Assembly: GCA_030522415.1 (NCBI GenBank)
Contig: CM060114.1
Span: 28,834,804 to 28,898,803, forward strand
Source: Channallabes apus
Lineage: Eukaryota; Chordata; Actinopteri; Siluriformes; Clariidae
Reading direction: 5' to 3'
Length of the DNA: 64,000 nt
Below the pieces are notes generated by a model, which was not told the DNA's origin, made no database searches, and was given only the letters and a program-made list of their open reading frames with translations. Shown in pieces: positions 48,600-60,213 of this stretch (the first letter of the stretch is position 1; every line of letters starts with the position of its first letter). The translations under genes and the position numbers were made by a program.

Positions 48600-48760
48600 C
48601 CGCAGTATACAGCCGTACTTCCTTGTTTCTCCTGATTGGTGCGTCACACACACTGTACCCCGCGCCGATTGGTCAGACCTAGTCACGTGACAGAAATTGA
48701 TAGGTCTGCGCCAAAATTCAAATCTGCCTGGGTGAAGAAGACGGAAGTGGCGAGATTCAC
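48600..48760. promoter_or_regulatory. Bidirectional rhno1-foxm1 promoter
   Basis: Between the divergent genes lie two inverted CCAAT boxes (ATTGG at 48,635-48,639 and 48,668-48,672, 33 bp apart). A palindromic E-box GTCACGTGAC (48,682-48,691) follows, then an E2F-like GCGCCAAAA (48,708-48,716). Overlapping its end is a CHR-like TTCAAA (48,717-48,722; TTTGAA on the other strand). NF-Y pairs at about this spacing next to a CHR characterise DREAM/MMB-controlled G2/M genes, and human FOXM1 and RHNO1 also share a promoter. Transcription start positions are not visible. No TATA box. Confidence 0.75.
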
Positions 48761-49915
48761 CATCTCGGTTTTATGAAGTTACGATTTCATAACGCGAGAT
48801 CATTAAAAAAAAAGTGATAAACTGATGAGAACGCATATAATATGAAGGTTTGCTTGCATTCGTTTTAACTTCTTTGTTTGGTTACGGATAAATGCTTTAT
48901 TTGATTTTGATCACCATTTGTAGTATAAATGAGCTCGGCTCCTTTGTGTTAGCACTGCATACGTAGGAATAGCTATAGGGCGCAGTGTGGCGTGATGAAA
49001 TTAAACTCTCCAACGCAGATATGTCTTTTATAGATTAACCAGCAGTTAATTACATGCGAAATTAGCGTCTGATCTAATGTGAATTAATGATGTAGAGAAT
49101 ATGGTAAGAAGGCGCAGTGCCGCGATGCTGGCTGCTTGGATAAAACATGACGTCATGTCAGTTTCTTGATATACATTTCTGGTTTTTTTTTTCAATCGCA
49201 TATTAGATCATATGGTCAGTTGTAACGGTATTGGGTTCCAGATATCAAACGTTATTAAAACAGTTTTCATTCAAAACATCTGTACGTTAAGAGGAATAAT
49301 AGACATAACTCTCAATCGAGGTCCGACAAAATCCCCAAGGTATGTGCTAAATACAAGAAAATATAAATGATAAATTTCTGTATGAGAACTTTATACAGTA
49401 CATATATTTCATCTGACACTGTCAAACGTGTATTATTAGTTAAATATAACACAATACAGTTGGACCAAACAGCCAATAAGAAAAGGTTTTGTCTGTACAT
49501 TGGTCAGAATTTGCTCCTTCAATAATATCTTTACGTTTCATACATTGGAGGACCCCAGACCAGTGTCAGAAAAAAATATCTGTATTGTCTGGCAAAAAAA
49601 TGTCGAAAGAATTTAACTTTGGCAGTCCTTAGGTATTTGCCTGAAGTTAAACCTGGGCCATAATTTAAATCAAAATGTTGAGTGTAGGTGAACTTATGAG
49701 TAGTTATGCGTCAGATTAAATTGCAGGTTTTAACAGCGTACTGCTCATCTGTCAAACTGTGGGCGCGTCTTAAATCAACCGCTGGACAGAATTTAATTAA
49801 ACTTTTGAAGTGCTTGGTTATCTGCCTGACGATCACCCTGCACCAAAAGTGAAATCAAAATTTTGTGTAAAAGCGATATGAACTGTTCATAGTTAATATT
49901 TTTATTGTTTTCCAG

Positions 49916-52900
49916 AAATCCGATCTGCTATGAACAGGACGATGGAGAGTCCCCGGAGACCGATCATCCTCAAGAGGAGAAAACTCCCGTTTCAGAGAAA
50001 CGAATCTGAAGGGCCACAGAGCAAATCATCTCGGACGCCCCCCGGAGCACGGTCCTTCCCAGATGGCATTTGCCTCATGGATCACCCGACGATGCCGGAC
50101 ACGCAAGTGGTGGTCATACCAAAATGCGCTGATCTTCAGAGCGTCATCGATGTCTTGACCGTCAAGGGGAAGGAACACGGTGCGCAGGGACCGACTAAGT
50201 TCATCTTGCTGAGCGGAAACAATGGATCCGAGGCTGGGGTCAAAGCCCTTGGTGATGCCACGTCAAAGAGCAACAAGAACCTTTCACCTGAAGCGTGTGC
50301 AACTGGAGATGCCAAACCTCTCCTGATGAGCAGACGTATGTATTCAGTTATAAATCATATACTGTATGATTATAATGGTGGCAGCGTGGCGCAGTGTGTT
50401 AGCACTGTCGAACTGCACCTCCAGGGTCCGGGTTCGATTCCCACCTTGGGGTCTGTGTGCAAGTAGTTCGCATGTTCTCCTCCAAGTACTCTGGTTTCTT
50501 CCTACAGCCCATGGACATGCACACTAGGCTAATTGGTGTTCCTAAATTGCCTGTAGCATGTGAATGTTAACCTGAGGTTCTAACACAGTTATAAAAATGG
50601 GAATAAATACAATGATAATCATTGGCTTCCACGGCCCCAAGTTGGACTACAACTTGGATTCCTGGATGGATGATTATACTGTAATATCACTTTTCTTTCT
50701 GTAATTGGCAGTGAAGAATGAATCAGACTGCAGTTTACTAGACGACAGCCTGACGAACATCCAGTGGCTGGGCAAGATAGACGGAGAAGTCGCTGGTACT
50801 GAGACAGACATGAAAGAATCCAATAAAGAGAACTTACCTTGCGGTGTACAGGAGGTATAGTGCACTTATTGCTCATGCTATGCACAGTCTTTATAGGTCA
50901 TTACATTTTTCCCTGTACCCGCTGCAAATGCTCATGTGACAAACCTTTGAATCTTTTTATCATTTCACCAGAGGTCTAGAATTAGAATACAGTGCATTTC
51001 CTTTACATACATTTTAAATAACTGCCATTTAATCACTCTTTGCTACGATTAATTTTGCATCATTCTCCATGCTGGAGAATGTTTGTTCTGGTAACTTCTG
51101 GTGTCACATTTGCTGCTTTCTTTTTTTCATGCAAAACCCAGGATCCTACATTAGACTGAGATATTCTTCTGTAATGTTATTTCTAAAGATATGTTTGGAA
51201 ATTGTGAATGGTTTTGGAGATACCAATACGGACATGATGGGCATATATAACAACATGAACAGTGCGAAAGAATTTTGCACAGCACTGTATATCGAGTCCC
51301 TGTTTGTCTCCTTTAGCCGCAGCAGCCAGAGGAAGACGTTAGCGCAGCAGATAAAGGTCCTTTGTCAGAAAGACCTCCTTACTCCTATATGGCGATGATC
51401 CAGTTCGCCATCAACAGCAAGAAAAACAAGATGATGACCCTGAAGGAAATCTATAACTGGATAGAGGATCATTTCCCCTTCTTCCGAGATGTAGCTAAAC
51501 CCGGGTGGAAGGTAATGAACTGACGGTACCTTTTACAGTGTTTTCCAACCAGCATGTTTATCATTATAAGGCAAAAATCATGCAGTGTGTTCATGGCTTT
51601 TTTTTAACGTATGCATTACATGCTCTTTATTAGAACTCCATTCGGCATAATCTCTCCTTGCACGACATGTTCGTCCGAGAGAGCACCCCGGATGGAAAGA
51701 TCTCCTTCTGGACCATTAAACCTGAGGCCAACCGCTGCCTCACTTTAGACCAGGTGTATAAGGTAAGTACTGTATATCCAACGCAATCCAATCTTCTCCA
51801 TGTTTAAAACCGTTTTTAAGGATTATCTTAATTTTCTCACCGATGTGCCGACACCTTTTGTTTCCTCATCCTGCTACAGCCTGCGATCGATCCAGCAGCT
51901 CCGTCTTGCCCACAAACCGTGCAAGTCTGTTCCCAACAAGTAAGACATTTTTCTTAAAAAAAAATTCCTTCCCTTTGTCAGTATTCGTCCATCTCGCACT
52001 ACAGTCAGACAGGAAATGACACACAGTTTATCACCATCTACAAAAATCACACTTTATTCCAGTGGTTGTGGGATCGAGGCAGGAAGAGCGCAGGAAGCAT
52101 GATCGTGTCTATTTGATGTGGAAACTGACATTTTATTTATTTATTTATTTATTTTTATCTCTGTAGCAGCAGAAGCGAGTTGTTCCTGAACCTAAGAAAG
52201 CTACACCTTGCACTACAGGTAGGTACACATACAGCACGGATAACAACAACAACGACTCTCGTAAAATACGGGTTTGATGGTAATAATAAAAGAAAAGCGA
52301 TTATGTAAATGGCACAGTGGCTTAGTGATTAACACCGTCTCCACGCACCTCCAGGGTCCAGGTTCGATTCTCGTCTCTGTGTGTATGGAGTTTGCATGTT
52401 CTCCCTGTGCTTGGGGGTTTTCCTTCGGGTACTCCGGTTTCCTCCCACAGTCCAAAAACATGCAGATAAGGCTAATTGGGGTTCCCAAATTGTCTGTAGT
52501 GTGTGTGATGGATTAGCACCCTGTCCAGGGTGTACCCCGCCTCATGAGATCCTAAGTTTACTTGGCTAGGCTCTGGTGACCCTAAAGCGGTATAGACGAT
52601 GAGTGAGTGAGTGACAGTTAAGTGCAATATTCAACTATTGTTGAATAAATGTATCAGTTATTATTCAGGCTTATCTCTGTTTCTGTAGAATAAATTGCAT
52701 GAAGGCAACTCGCAGGCAATTCCACATCTTTATTAGTTTATTAGTTTCTGAAATCCCTCTTTCACAGCATGACCATGATGATCTTCGCTAAGAAATCCAG
52801 TACTGGTCAAAAGTTTGGACAATACTATTATTAATTAATTAAAAAAATAATAATTTCCCCCAAATCTATGAAATAAGATTTTTTTTAATAATTAAGTAAC

Positions 52901-54389
52901 AAGAAGACGTCAGTCAGTTATTTTTAAAGAAAGCAAGACCAAAATGTATAAAACTCTTAAGATGAAGGCTTTACAGAGCATAAGTAGTATACAGTACACA
53001 TATCAAATCACTGGACTAATGAATGAGATTTTATTGGACAGTTTTAGCACGAGTCTCTGAGGTCAGGTTCATTATACTTCAGTACTTCAGGCAAAACTCA
53101 ACATGAAGTACTGACCATCATGCATTCATTAGCTTGCGTGTTTTTGAGATTAGATAATCGCACGGGTTCGTATTGCGATTTCGAATTCAATGCAATTAAT
53201 TGTGCAGCAAAACTTTAAGGGATTTGTTATTCAGCTCCAGGGGGCGCTATACAGGGCTGACCATGCGCTCTCTTATTATAAACACAAGAAAATGTTGTTG
53301 TTGTTTTTTTTCTTTTTTTTTCTTTCTCCCAAATATTTTTGTTAGTGATGGATTTTAATATTAGTGAATCAGCATATACAATTCCAGAGAGACTCATTTC
53401 TTTCTTTCTTTTTGTTTTTTTTGTTTTTTGTCTCCAGAAAGGAAAATGAAGCCTCTATTGCCACGCACGGACTCGTACCTGGTGCCCATTCATCTTCCCT
53501 TGACTTCCTCGCTCTTTTTGTCCTCCTCGACAGCGCTCCCTCTGTCTACCCCTCAGCAGACTCCCACTCCCTCTAATCCAGTCCCCAAGGCACCAAGCAA
53601 GAGGCCTTGCATAGCTCCCAAGGTAATTTCTGCTCATATACCGTACTCATAAACCCAAAACAAACATTAAAACCACAACTCATCCGCATTTCTATCATTT
53701 TTTTTAAGATCCTGAAGAGCGACTCCAGCTCCATCCTGATATCTCCCCAGGTCCCTGAGGTGAAGGAAGAGCGCGTGTGCGTACCCGTCAGCGCCGAACC
53801 CCGCAGCAGCAAACGCAAGGAGCTGAGCAGCTCGCGTCGTAAGCAGCGTCTCGTCACGCCATCCACCGAGGAGCCCGTCCTGGTCTTCCCAGAAAGCTCT
53901 TTCTCCGACTCCGGCGTCGCCCTGGACCTCACCGCCTTGCAGGAAATGGAACTAGAACCTCTGCGTGACCCACAGCTGGAGAACGAAACCTTTAAAACGC
54001 CGATCAAAGGGAGCCACCTGGCGTCCTCGACCCCCAGCAAGGCTCTGGAGCCGTGGAGGATCACGCCGCTGGGTAAAGGGAGCCGCGGCGTGCTGGATTT
54101 CAGCCCGATCCGTACGCCGCAGCGGAACGAGAGCAGCGCTCTGAGTTTCACCAGCACGCCTTTCAAAGAGCTGCCCCTTTTCAGTTCTCCCCGCGAGCTC
54201 CTCACCTCCTGTTCCCGTGAGCTGCAGACTGGCTCCGTGAACCGCTCACTCACCGAGGGCCTTGTGCTGGACACCATGAACGACAGCCTGAGTAAAATCT
54301 TAGTAGACATCAGCTTCTCCTGTCTGGACGATGACGACCTGGGCATGGCCAACCTCAGCTGGTCGCAGTTTATTCCTGACCTGAAATAA
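49916..54389 (+). CDS. foxm1: Forkhead box M1, eight coding exons, 616 aa
   Basis: Nuclear transcription factor driving G2/M genes (family knowledge). Exons: 49916-50335 (ATG at 49,930), 50712-50854, 51317-51511, 51634-51762, 51880-51939, 52167-52218, 53438-53622, 53709-54389. Coding length is 1,851 nt and all phases close. The N-terminus has [15 protein letters not shown] and [13 protein letters not shown]. The forkhead starts at [16 protein letters not shown] (about 202) and contains WIEDHFPFF and the recognition helix [16 protein letters not shown] (249-264), split across exons at KPGWK|NSIRH. Exon 7 begins with the RKMKPLLPR block. The C-terminal activation domain has [20 protein letters not shown] and ends [11 protein letters not shown]. 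Human FOXM1 is longer (over 740 aa), with more sequence between forkhead and activation domain. A second in-frame ATG four codons in, just before ESPRRP, may be the real start. The 5' UTR exon lies near 48,730-48,850. SINE copies sit in two introns. Candidate poly(A) signal ATTAAA at 54,582. Confidence 0.96.
50379..50575 (+). repeat. SINE family A, forward, in a foxm1 intron
   Basis: The head 'ggcgcagtgtgttagcac' is partly decayed; B box GGTTCGATTCCC at 50,430; the body ends early near 50,575. Begins about 45 bp after the donor at 50,335. Confidence 0.8.
52310..52615 (+). repeat. SINE family A, forward, in a foxm1 intron
   Basis: A-box-like TGGCTTAGTGA at 52,319, B-box-like GGTTCGATTC at 52,361, family body and tail 'aaagcggtatagacgatgag' with a GAGT repeat. 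Confidence 0.85.
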
Positions 54390-54581
54390 GCCACATGTAC
54401 TTTCTTTTTTTAATATTTTTTTTTTCCTCAACAATCCAAGCTGCTCGCACGCTTCTTCACTGCCTCAGTATTTCTTTTGCTTGCTTGTTTGCTAATACAT
54501 GTAGATGTTTTATCCTACTTTCTTTTTGTAAATCTTCATGCACATTGTCTATTTGTAAGCTCTTTATTGAAACTTTTTAGG

Positions 54582-54587
54582 ATTAAA
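54582..54587 (+). terminator. foxm1: Candidate foxm1 poly(A) signal
   Basis: ATTAAA, 193 bp past the stop codon, followed within 30 bp by a less T-rich stretch. Later AATAAA hexamers (near 55,615 and 56,021) may be used instead. Confidence 0.4.
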
Positions 54588-54771
54588 GAGCCATGCTTCA
54601 GTCCTGACCCTCCATCCTGATCTGCCCTGACTCGGATGCGAGAACCACATCTCGGTTCCTAACATTAAAAATACACGTACACACTCCTTCATAAGCTGCT
54701 TGCAATGATTTTCACTGCCTTTGCTTCTTCCACATGTGTACGTATCCTTTTTTCCCGTTCTTATTCTCATT

Positions 54772-54792
54772 CCCCCCCCCCCCCCCCCCCCC
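54772..54792. repeat. Poly(C) run of 21 bases
   Basis: Uninterrupted C run in the foxm1 3' flank or UTR. Homopolymer length is easily miscalled in sequencing. Confidence 0.9.
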
Positions 54793-54799
54793 GCCCTGT

Positions 54800-56230
54800 G
54801 TGTGTAACTTCATGTCTGTTTACTGTACGTGTCAAGTTAGAGTGTATTCATCACTCCGGTTCTGAATAATGAAAGACGACAGGAGTGACGATTGAGAAAC
54901 TGTTGAAGGAATGTATTTAGGAATTGACAGATTTTGCACAATTTGTAATATATATCTATATATATATATAAATGTGTGTATGTGTATTTAGGTTTTTTTT
55001 AAATTTTTTTAAATGTGTAAATGAGTACATAGATTTAACGGACTCCCAACGTAGACACTACTACTGCCGCTGCATGCAAGATGCTTTAATGCAATGCATT
55101 GACAGCAAGACAAGACCTGCAATTCAAGCTGATGGTTCATTTTATTTGTGGGGAAAAAACACAAACAATGCAAAATCTATAAATGGATATTAAGTAGCAG
55201 AGACCTGAGATTTCTATTTATATCATATAACTTTAACAATCTTGTACTGCCAGCAGCTTACTACTGTATTCATAATGCAGGAATGATCACTTCTTAGGGC
55301 TGGATGATGCAAAGTAAAATCGGTTCACACTAAGACACACTGCTGTAGACTTATATGGGGCATGTTGAATTTTCTTCTAACGTGCACCAAGAAATCTGGA
55401 CACATGGTCAAATCTAGACTATGGATTTATGTTAAAGCTTGAATGAACATTAATTATTATTATTATTATTATTATTGATGATATTGAATTATAACGATTC
55501 AGTCGGATAGTTTAAAATCACTTCTTGCATTTTTTTAATGATTATTCAGCCTTTCATACAATTCACATTAGGATATGGTGTTAAGGATCATCATTGACAT
55601 TCCTATAGTAATAATAAATAATAATAACGCGCTTCTACTCATTATCCAGCCCTGGTCTCTTGCATGCATTGGCTTTCCATTGAAATTTTTTTACTGATTT
55701 TTGTAATCACAGTCTATGTGTATTGTTTTAAAAAATGCATATAAAAAAAACTTTAAAAAGTTTTTTGTTGTTTTTTTTTCCCCCTTACAATTTTGCCTAA
55801 ATTAAGACATCATTCGAGAGCAACGTCCCCCAACCATCCAAGAACAGCCTGGTGACTAGCAATGCCTTTTCCAGCATGACAGACATTCTGTAATAATAAC
55901 TGGTAATAACTCGCCCCCCCAAATCTGAGTTTCATGAGATGCATTCGTACAGGATAAGCGAAGCCTGCATTTTTACTCTAACTTATTGACTTATCTTCCA
56001 GATATGATGTTTTCATACAAATAAATATATAATTTATTTTCTATTATATATTATACTCGCCGAAGTAGTGTCAAGTTTCGTCGTCCGCCATCTTGAAAAT
56101 AAGTGGTGATATTCAACATGCATGCAGCAATATGTTGTGGTAAATCTTGTGGTCAGTCTTGGAAACGCAATTTATTATGCAGTGAAAATTCCTCGTCCGC
56201 CATTTTGAAACTGAGTGTGTAGTATGGAAT
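54800..56230 (+). other. foxm1 3' flank, probable long 3' UTR then gene-free
   Basis: AT-rich, with ATT repeats at about 55,452-55,478. Several AATAAA hexamers. No coding segment is recognised. Confidence 0.4.
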
Positions 56231-56237
56231 TAAATTA

Positions 56238-56992
56238 CAGTGATAACTCGGATTGTGAGTAACACGGTTTGCGAGTGTTCTGCAAGACAAGCAAAGATTT
56301 TTAATTCATTTTGACTTGAAAAACGAGCATTGTCTTGGTTTACGAGTACCAAGTATGCGCTTCTTGTTTTGACGCCAAGCGTCACGTGATCACAACTTAG
56401 TCAACGGTTTTTCTCTCTCTTGTGCTGCGGAATTGTGGGTAATCGTCTCCCCTGCTGGGTCTTAGTGCTCATCTCTTACTGGTATAATCAACATCCGTGC
56501 ACGCGTGTACTGTTTACTATAACACTGTGACCACGTGTGTGTGCATAAAACATTTTATTTTGTGTCTGTATACATGTGTACGAGTCTCATTAGAGAGGTT
56601 AAAAATCCATTTTCTCTCTCTGCTCAAGGCTCAGTCTGCGCTATGTGTCTGTGTGCGCGCGCGCGTTATTGGACACCGTGCCACACACGCACACCCACAC
56701 ACACACACACACACAGACCCACACACACACTCTTTCTCTACACAGAAACACTGCTCTGTCGCAATTCTTTTCAAAGATAAATTGCAGGTTAATTTGTTTT
56801 ATTTTTACTTTACAGCAGTAGTTCGGTTAGTGTGTCGCTCAATACATTGTCATTAGAGAGATTTCTTGTTTATTTTTGCGATAAAATAGTGATTCAGTTG
56901 TGTGCGCATGTGTGTGTGTGAAAAGAGTGGAATCTTTGCTCATCTTGCGGACCACTCGCAAACCACGTTACTCGCAATCCGAGTTTTCACAG
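56238..56992. mobile_element. TA-flanked MITE (family M), short copy
   Basis: Ends CAGTGATAACTCGG and, inverted, CTGTGAAAACTCGG, flanked by TA (56,236-56,237 and 56,993-56,994). The subterminal 'taacacggtttgcgag' and 'ctcgcaaaccacgtta' are also inverse. The interior from about 56,270 to 56,580 matches the copy at 32,302 almost base for base ('gcgtcacgtgatcacaac', 'ccgtgcacgcgtgtactg'). No coding capacity. Confidence 0.88.
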
Positions 56993-56999
56993 TACTTTC

Positions 57000-57905
57000 A
57001 CTACAACGCAGCCTCCATTCGTCGTAAAGGATAGATAAAAAAGGCACACAGGAAACAAACCTCGACACTGCAAATATTGACTCTGCATAAGCATAATGTA
57101 ATTGTCAGTAAAAGCCTTTGACACATATGACATGCTTGTAATTATACTTCAGTACATCATAGTAACATCTCCCATACACACAAATATATACACAAACTCT
57201 CACACCTATGAGATGCTCGCACATACACACACAAACAAAGAGAACTGTAGCGGTGTAGGGAACGAGTGAACAACGAATCTTAACAGAAAAGAAAATGAAA
57301 ATTTTGCTATCAGTCAAAAATTTTAACTCGAAAAAATTATTTATATATTTTTATAATTAATTTTGAGGATGACATCATATAAATATGACACAATAATTTA
57401 AAACCTTAGTATTATATAGACTAGTAATCTGTAATAAATAAATAAAATAAATACATCCCCGTACAGCTTGTGAATTTATTTAATAATTTTTTCATGGGTT
57501 ATAAACGTTTCAATACGTTATATATTTTATAATGGTATTTTTGTTTCAATAAATATTCTATATTTACTGTCCATAGTGTGACATTTCCATAGCAGCAGCG
57601 ACAGATATCCGAGATGCTTATGTTACCATGGTAACGCATGGAGGAAATGACATTGCGGGGTGTTTCAAATAGTGGAGTTTGAATGTAGGAAGTTCATGTA
57701 CGGGGCGATGATTATGTTAACAGAGATGTTTGTGTATAAAATAGGTCAGCTAGAGAAAGAGATCACCTTTCTCTATGCTGCAACTGTTTGCTGTATGAGA
57801 CTGGTCCTTCTGCAGAAGTTTGAAATAAAACCTTTGTTACTTTGCTATTACCCAGTGTATGAATTACTTGTCTTTATATTGTTTCCAGAATTTCCACCAC
57901 ATCAG
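57000..57905. other. Gene-free AT-rich stretch
   Basis: An 87-residue plus-strand frame (57,660-57,923) shows no domain and probably ends at the retrovirus-like pol. Nothing else recognised. Confidence 0.4.
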
Positions 57906-57907
57906 AA

Positions 57908-59886
57908 CAAGGTAAAACTTTAGGTCCTAACAGAGTAAAAGCAATTCAAGAAATTCCAAAACAAAAAACAAAAAAGCAACTTATGTCATTTTTGGGCATG
58001 TGTTCATATTGCAGAACGTTCATTCCTAACTATGCAATCCTCGAGGCTCCCTTGAGTGAGATAGCTCATGGGAAGGGCCTACAGGCCCACAGTGCACTTA
58101 GTTGGACTCAAGAGGCAGAAAAGGCATTCACTAATTTGAAATTGGCACTACAAACCACAACTACTTTGGGGATCCCCAATCCAAATAAACCTTTTGTACA
58201 GACAGTGGATGAAAAGCGAGGTTGTATGACGTCTGTGCTATTGCAAGAACATTGGAGTAAACTCAGGCCGGTGGCCTATTTTTCAGCAAAACTAGATCCT
58301 GTAGCAGCAGGGTTACCAATGTGTTGAGGTTACCAAGAGTCGTTGCAGCTGCTGAAAAAGCTGTAACAGCTTCTAGGGACATAGAGGGTACAGTGATTTA
58401 ACTTTATTGGTTTCTTCATGCAGTTTCACTACTTCTCCTCGAACAAAAAACGGCACACATGTCAACAGCACGATGGTTGAGGTATAACACAATTTTATTA
58501 GAGATGCCAAATGTTACAGTAAAAAGATGCACTGTGCTTAATCCTGCTACTCTTCTTCCTACAGAAGGCGATGGTGAACCACATGACTGTGTAACTGTAA
58601 CTAATGAAATTTGCAGCCCAAGACCTGATTTACAAGATATTCCTTTGCAGAATGCAGAAATGGAAGTGTTTGTAGATGGATCAGCATTCAGGAACAAACA
58701 AACAGGCCAAAATTGCGTAGGGTATGCCGTGGTAACTGCATATGGTATATTAAAATCAGAGCCACTTCCTAAACATCTATCAGCAGAAGCAGCAGAGCTC
58801 ATTGCTTTAACAGAGGCATGTAAACTTGCTGAGGGTAAAACAGTCACTATACAGTATATACTGACAGTCAGTTCGCTTTTGGGGTAACTCACGATTTTGC
58901 AACACTGTGGAAGCACAGGGGGTTTCTTACATCATCAGGGAAGCCCATAGCGCATCACGGCCTGATTTCTGACCTCCTTTTACGTAAATCGATTGCTGTT
59001 TGTAAATGCGCAGCTCACACAAAGAAAAATGATCCAATGGGGTATGGTACGGCCCCAATAACAAACCTTGTTTACCAAAAGCTTTATTTCCTCATTATGC
59101 AAAATTGACACATGGTAAGGACCATGTTTCAAAAGAGGGAATGGCTGATAGTATATCTCTGTGTTGGTATACTAGAGGCTTTACAAATTACTGCCTTGAA
59201 AAATTATCCCACGCTGGGGAATCCCTGAAAAAATAAGTAGCGACAATGGCACGCCCTTTGTAAACCAGGCTCTCCACCAAGTAGGAGAACGTCTGGGAAT
59301 AGATTTAAGACAGCATTGTGCATACCACCCAGCTAGTGGGGGTGCAGTAGAAAAAGAAAATGCCACATTAAAGAACAAACTTGCAAAATGCTGTGATGAA
59401 ACGGGAATATCATGGACCAAAGCACTTCCCATAGTACTAATGTACATGAGAACAAGAATAAGGGGGAGAGCAAATTTAAGCCCTTTTGAGATTTTGTTTG
59501 GCAGACCACCCAATACTGGAATTGGACCAAAACCCATCGCTAGAAATCTAACAGGTCATTGTGAAGATGAAATGTTGTGTTATTGTGCAAAACTCTCTGC
59601 TGTTTTATCGCAAGTACAGGCCCAAGTGAAAGAGGCCTTGCCACAACCAGCAGAGGGAATCCTGCATAACCTGAAGCCAGGGGACTGGGTAGTGGTAAAA
59701 GACTTCAGGAGAAAGAGTTGGAGGGCTAGAAGGTGGTTGGGACCGTTCCAGGTGCTCCTTGTGAAGCAGACAGCAGTTAAGGTAGCGGAAAGAGCAACAT
59801 GGATACACGCCAGCCACTGTAAGCGCGTCCCAGAACCAGAGAATCTGAAGAGAGAGCACGTAGAGGTCAACAAGGGTGAACAGTGA
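57908..59886 (+). pseudogene. Decayed endogenous retrovirus-like pol (RT connection, RNase H, integrase)
   Basis: Retrovirus-type pol without gag, protease, catalytic RT box or recognisable LTR. The frame at 57,914-58,326 carries the RT connection region (FLGMCSYCRTFIPNYA, then TSVLLQEHW and RPVAYFSAKLDP) and stops. A frame shift leads to the RNase H part at 58,459-58,887 (EVFVDGSAF with the first Asp, AEAAELIALTEA with the Glu; the usual TDSQ is lost). The zinc-binding part of integrase (58,890-59,200) is scrambled. The integrase core is open at 59,200-59,886: SSDNGTPF (Asp), VEKENATL (Glu), and a C-terminal part with WLGPFQVLLVKQTAVKV. The order and the GPF-type C-terminus resemble class I (gamma/epsilon-like) fish retroviruses. 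Multiple stops show it is inactive. An env gene is not visible. Confidence 0.85.
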
Positions 59887-60213
59887 AGTGCTAGTAACCT
59901 CTCCTGTAAACCCCAACAGACCTTCATCTGCACGCAAAGTGCATGGGTCAGAAGAACCAACTAGAGTGACAGGAACAACGCGGAATCACAACTCTCCACT
60001 CAAGTTCATCACAAGAACAAGTATACAGTTACATCTGTAGCCAACACGTGAGAAAATTGTAGGGTATCAAGGTGAATTCAAGTAGTAGCATATGGATACT
60101 TTAAGAGTAACCTAAGGTCAAGAGTATATTGTAACTAATGACAGGATAGAAGACTGATTTAACGGATAGAAAATATCAGTGACTGAGAGTATTCACATTA
60201 CAGACATTGAATT

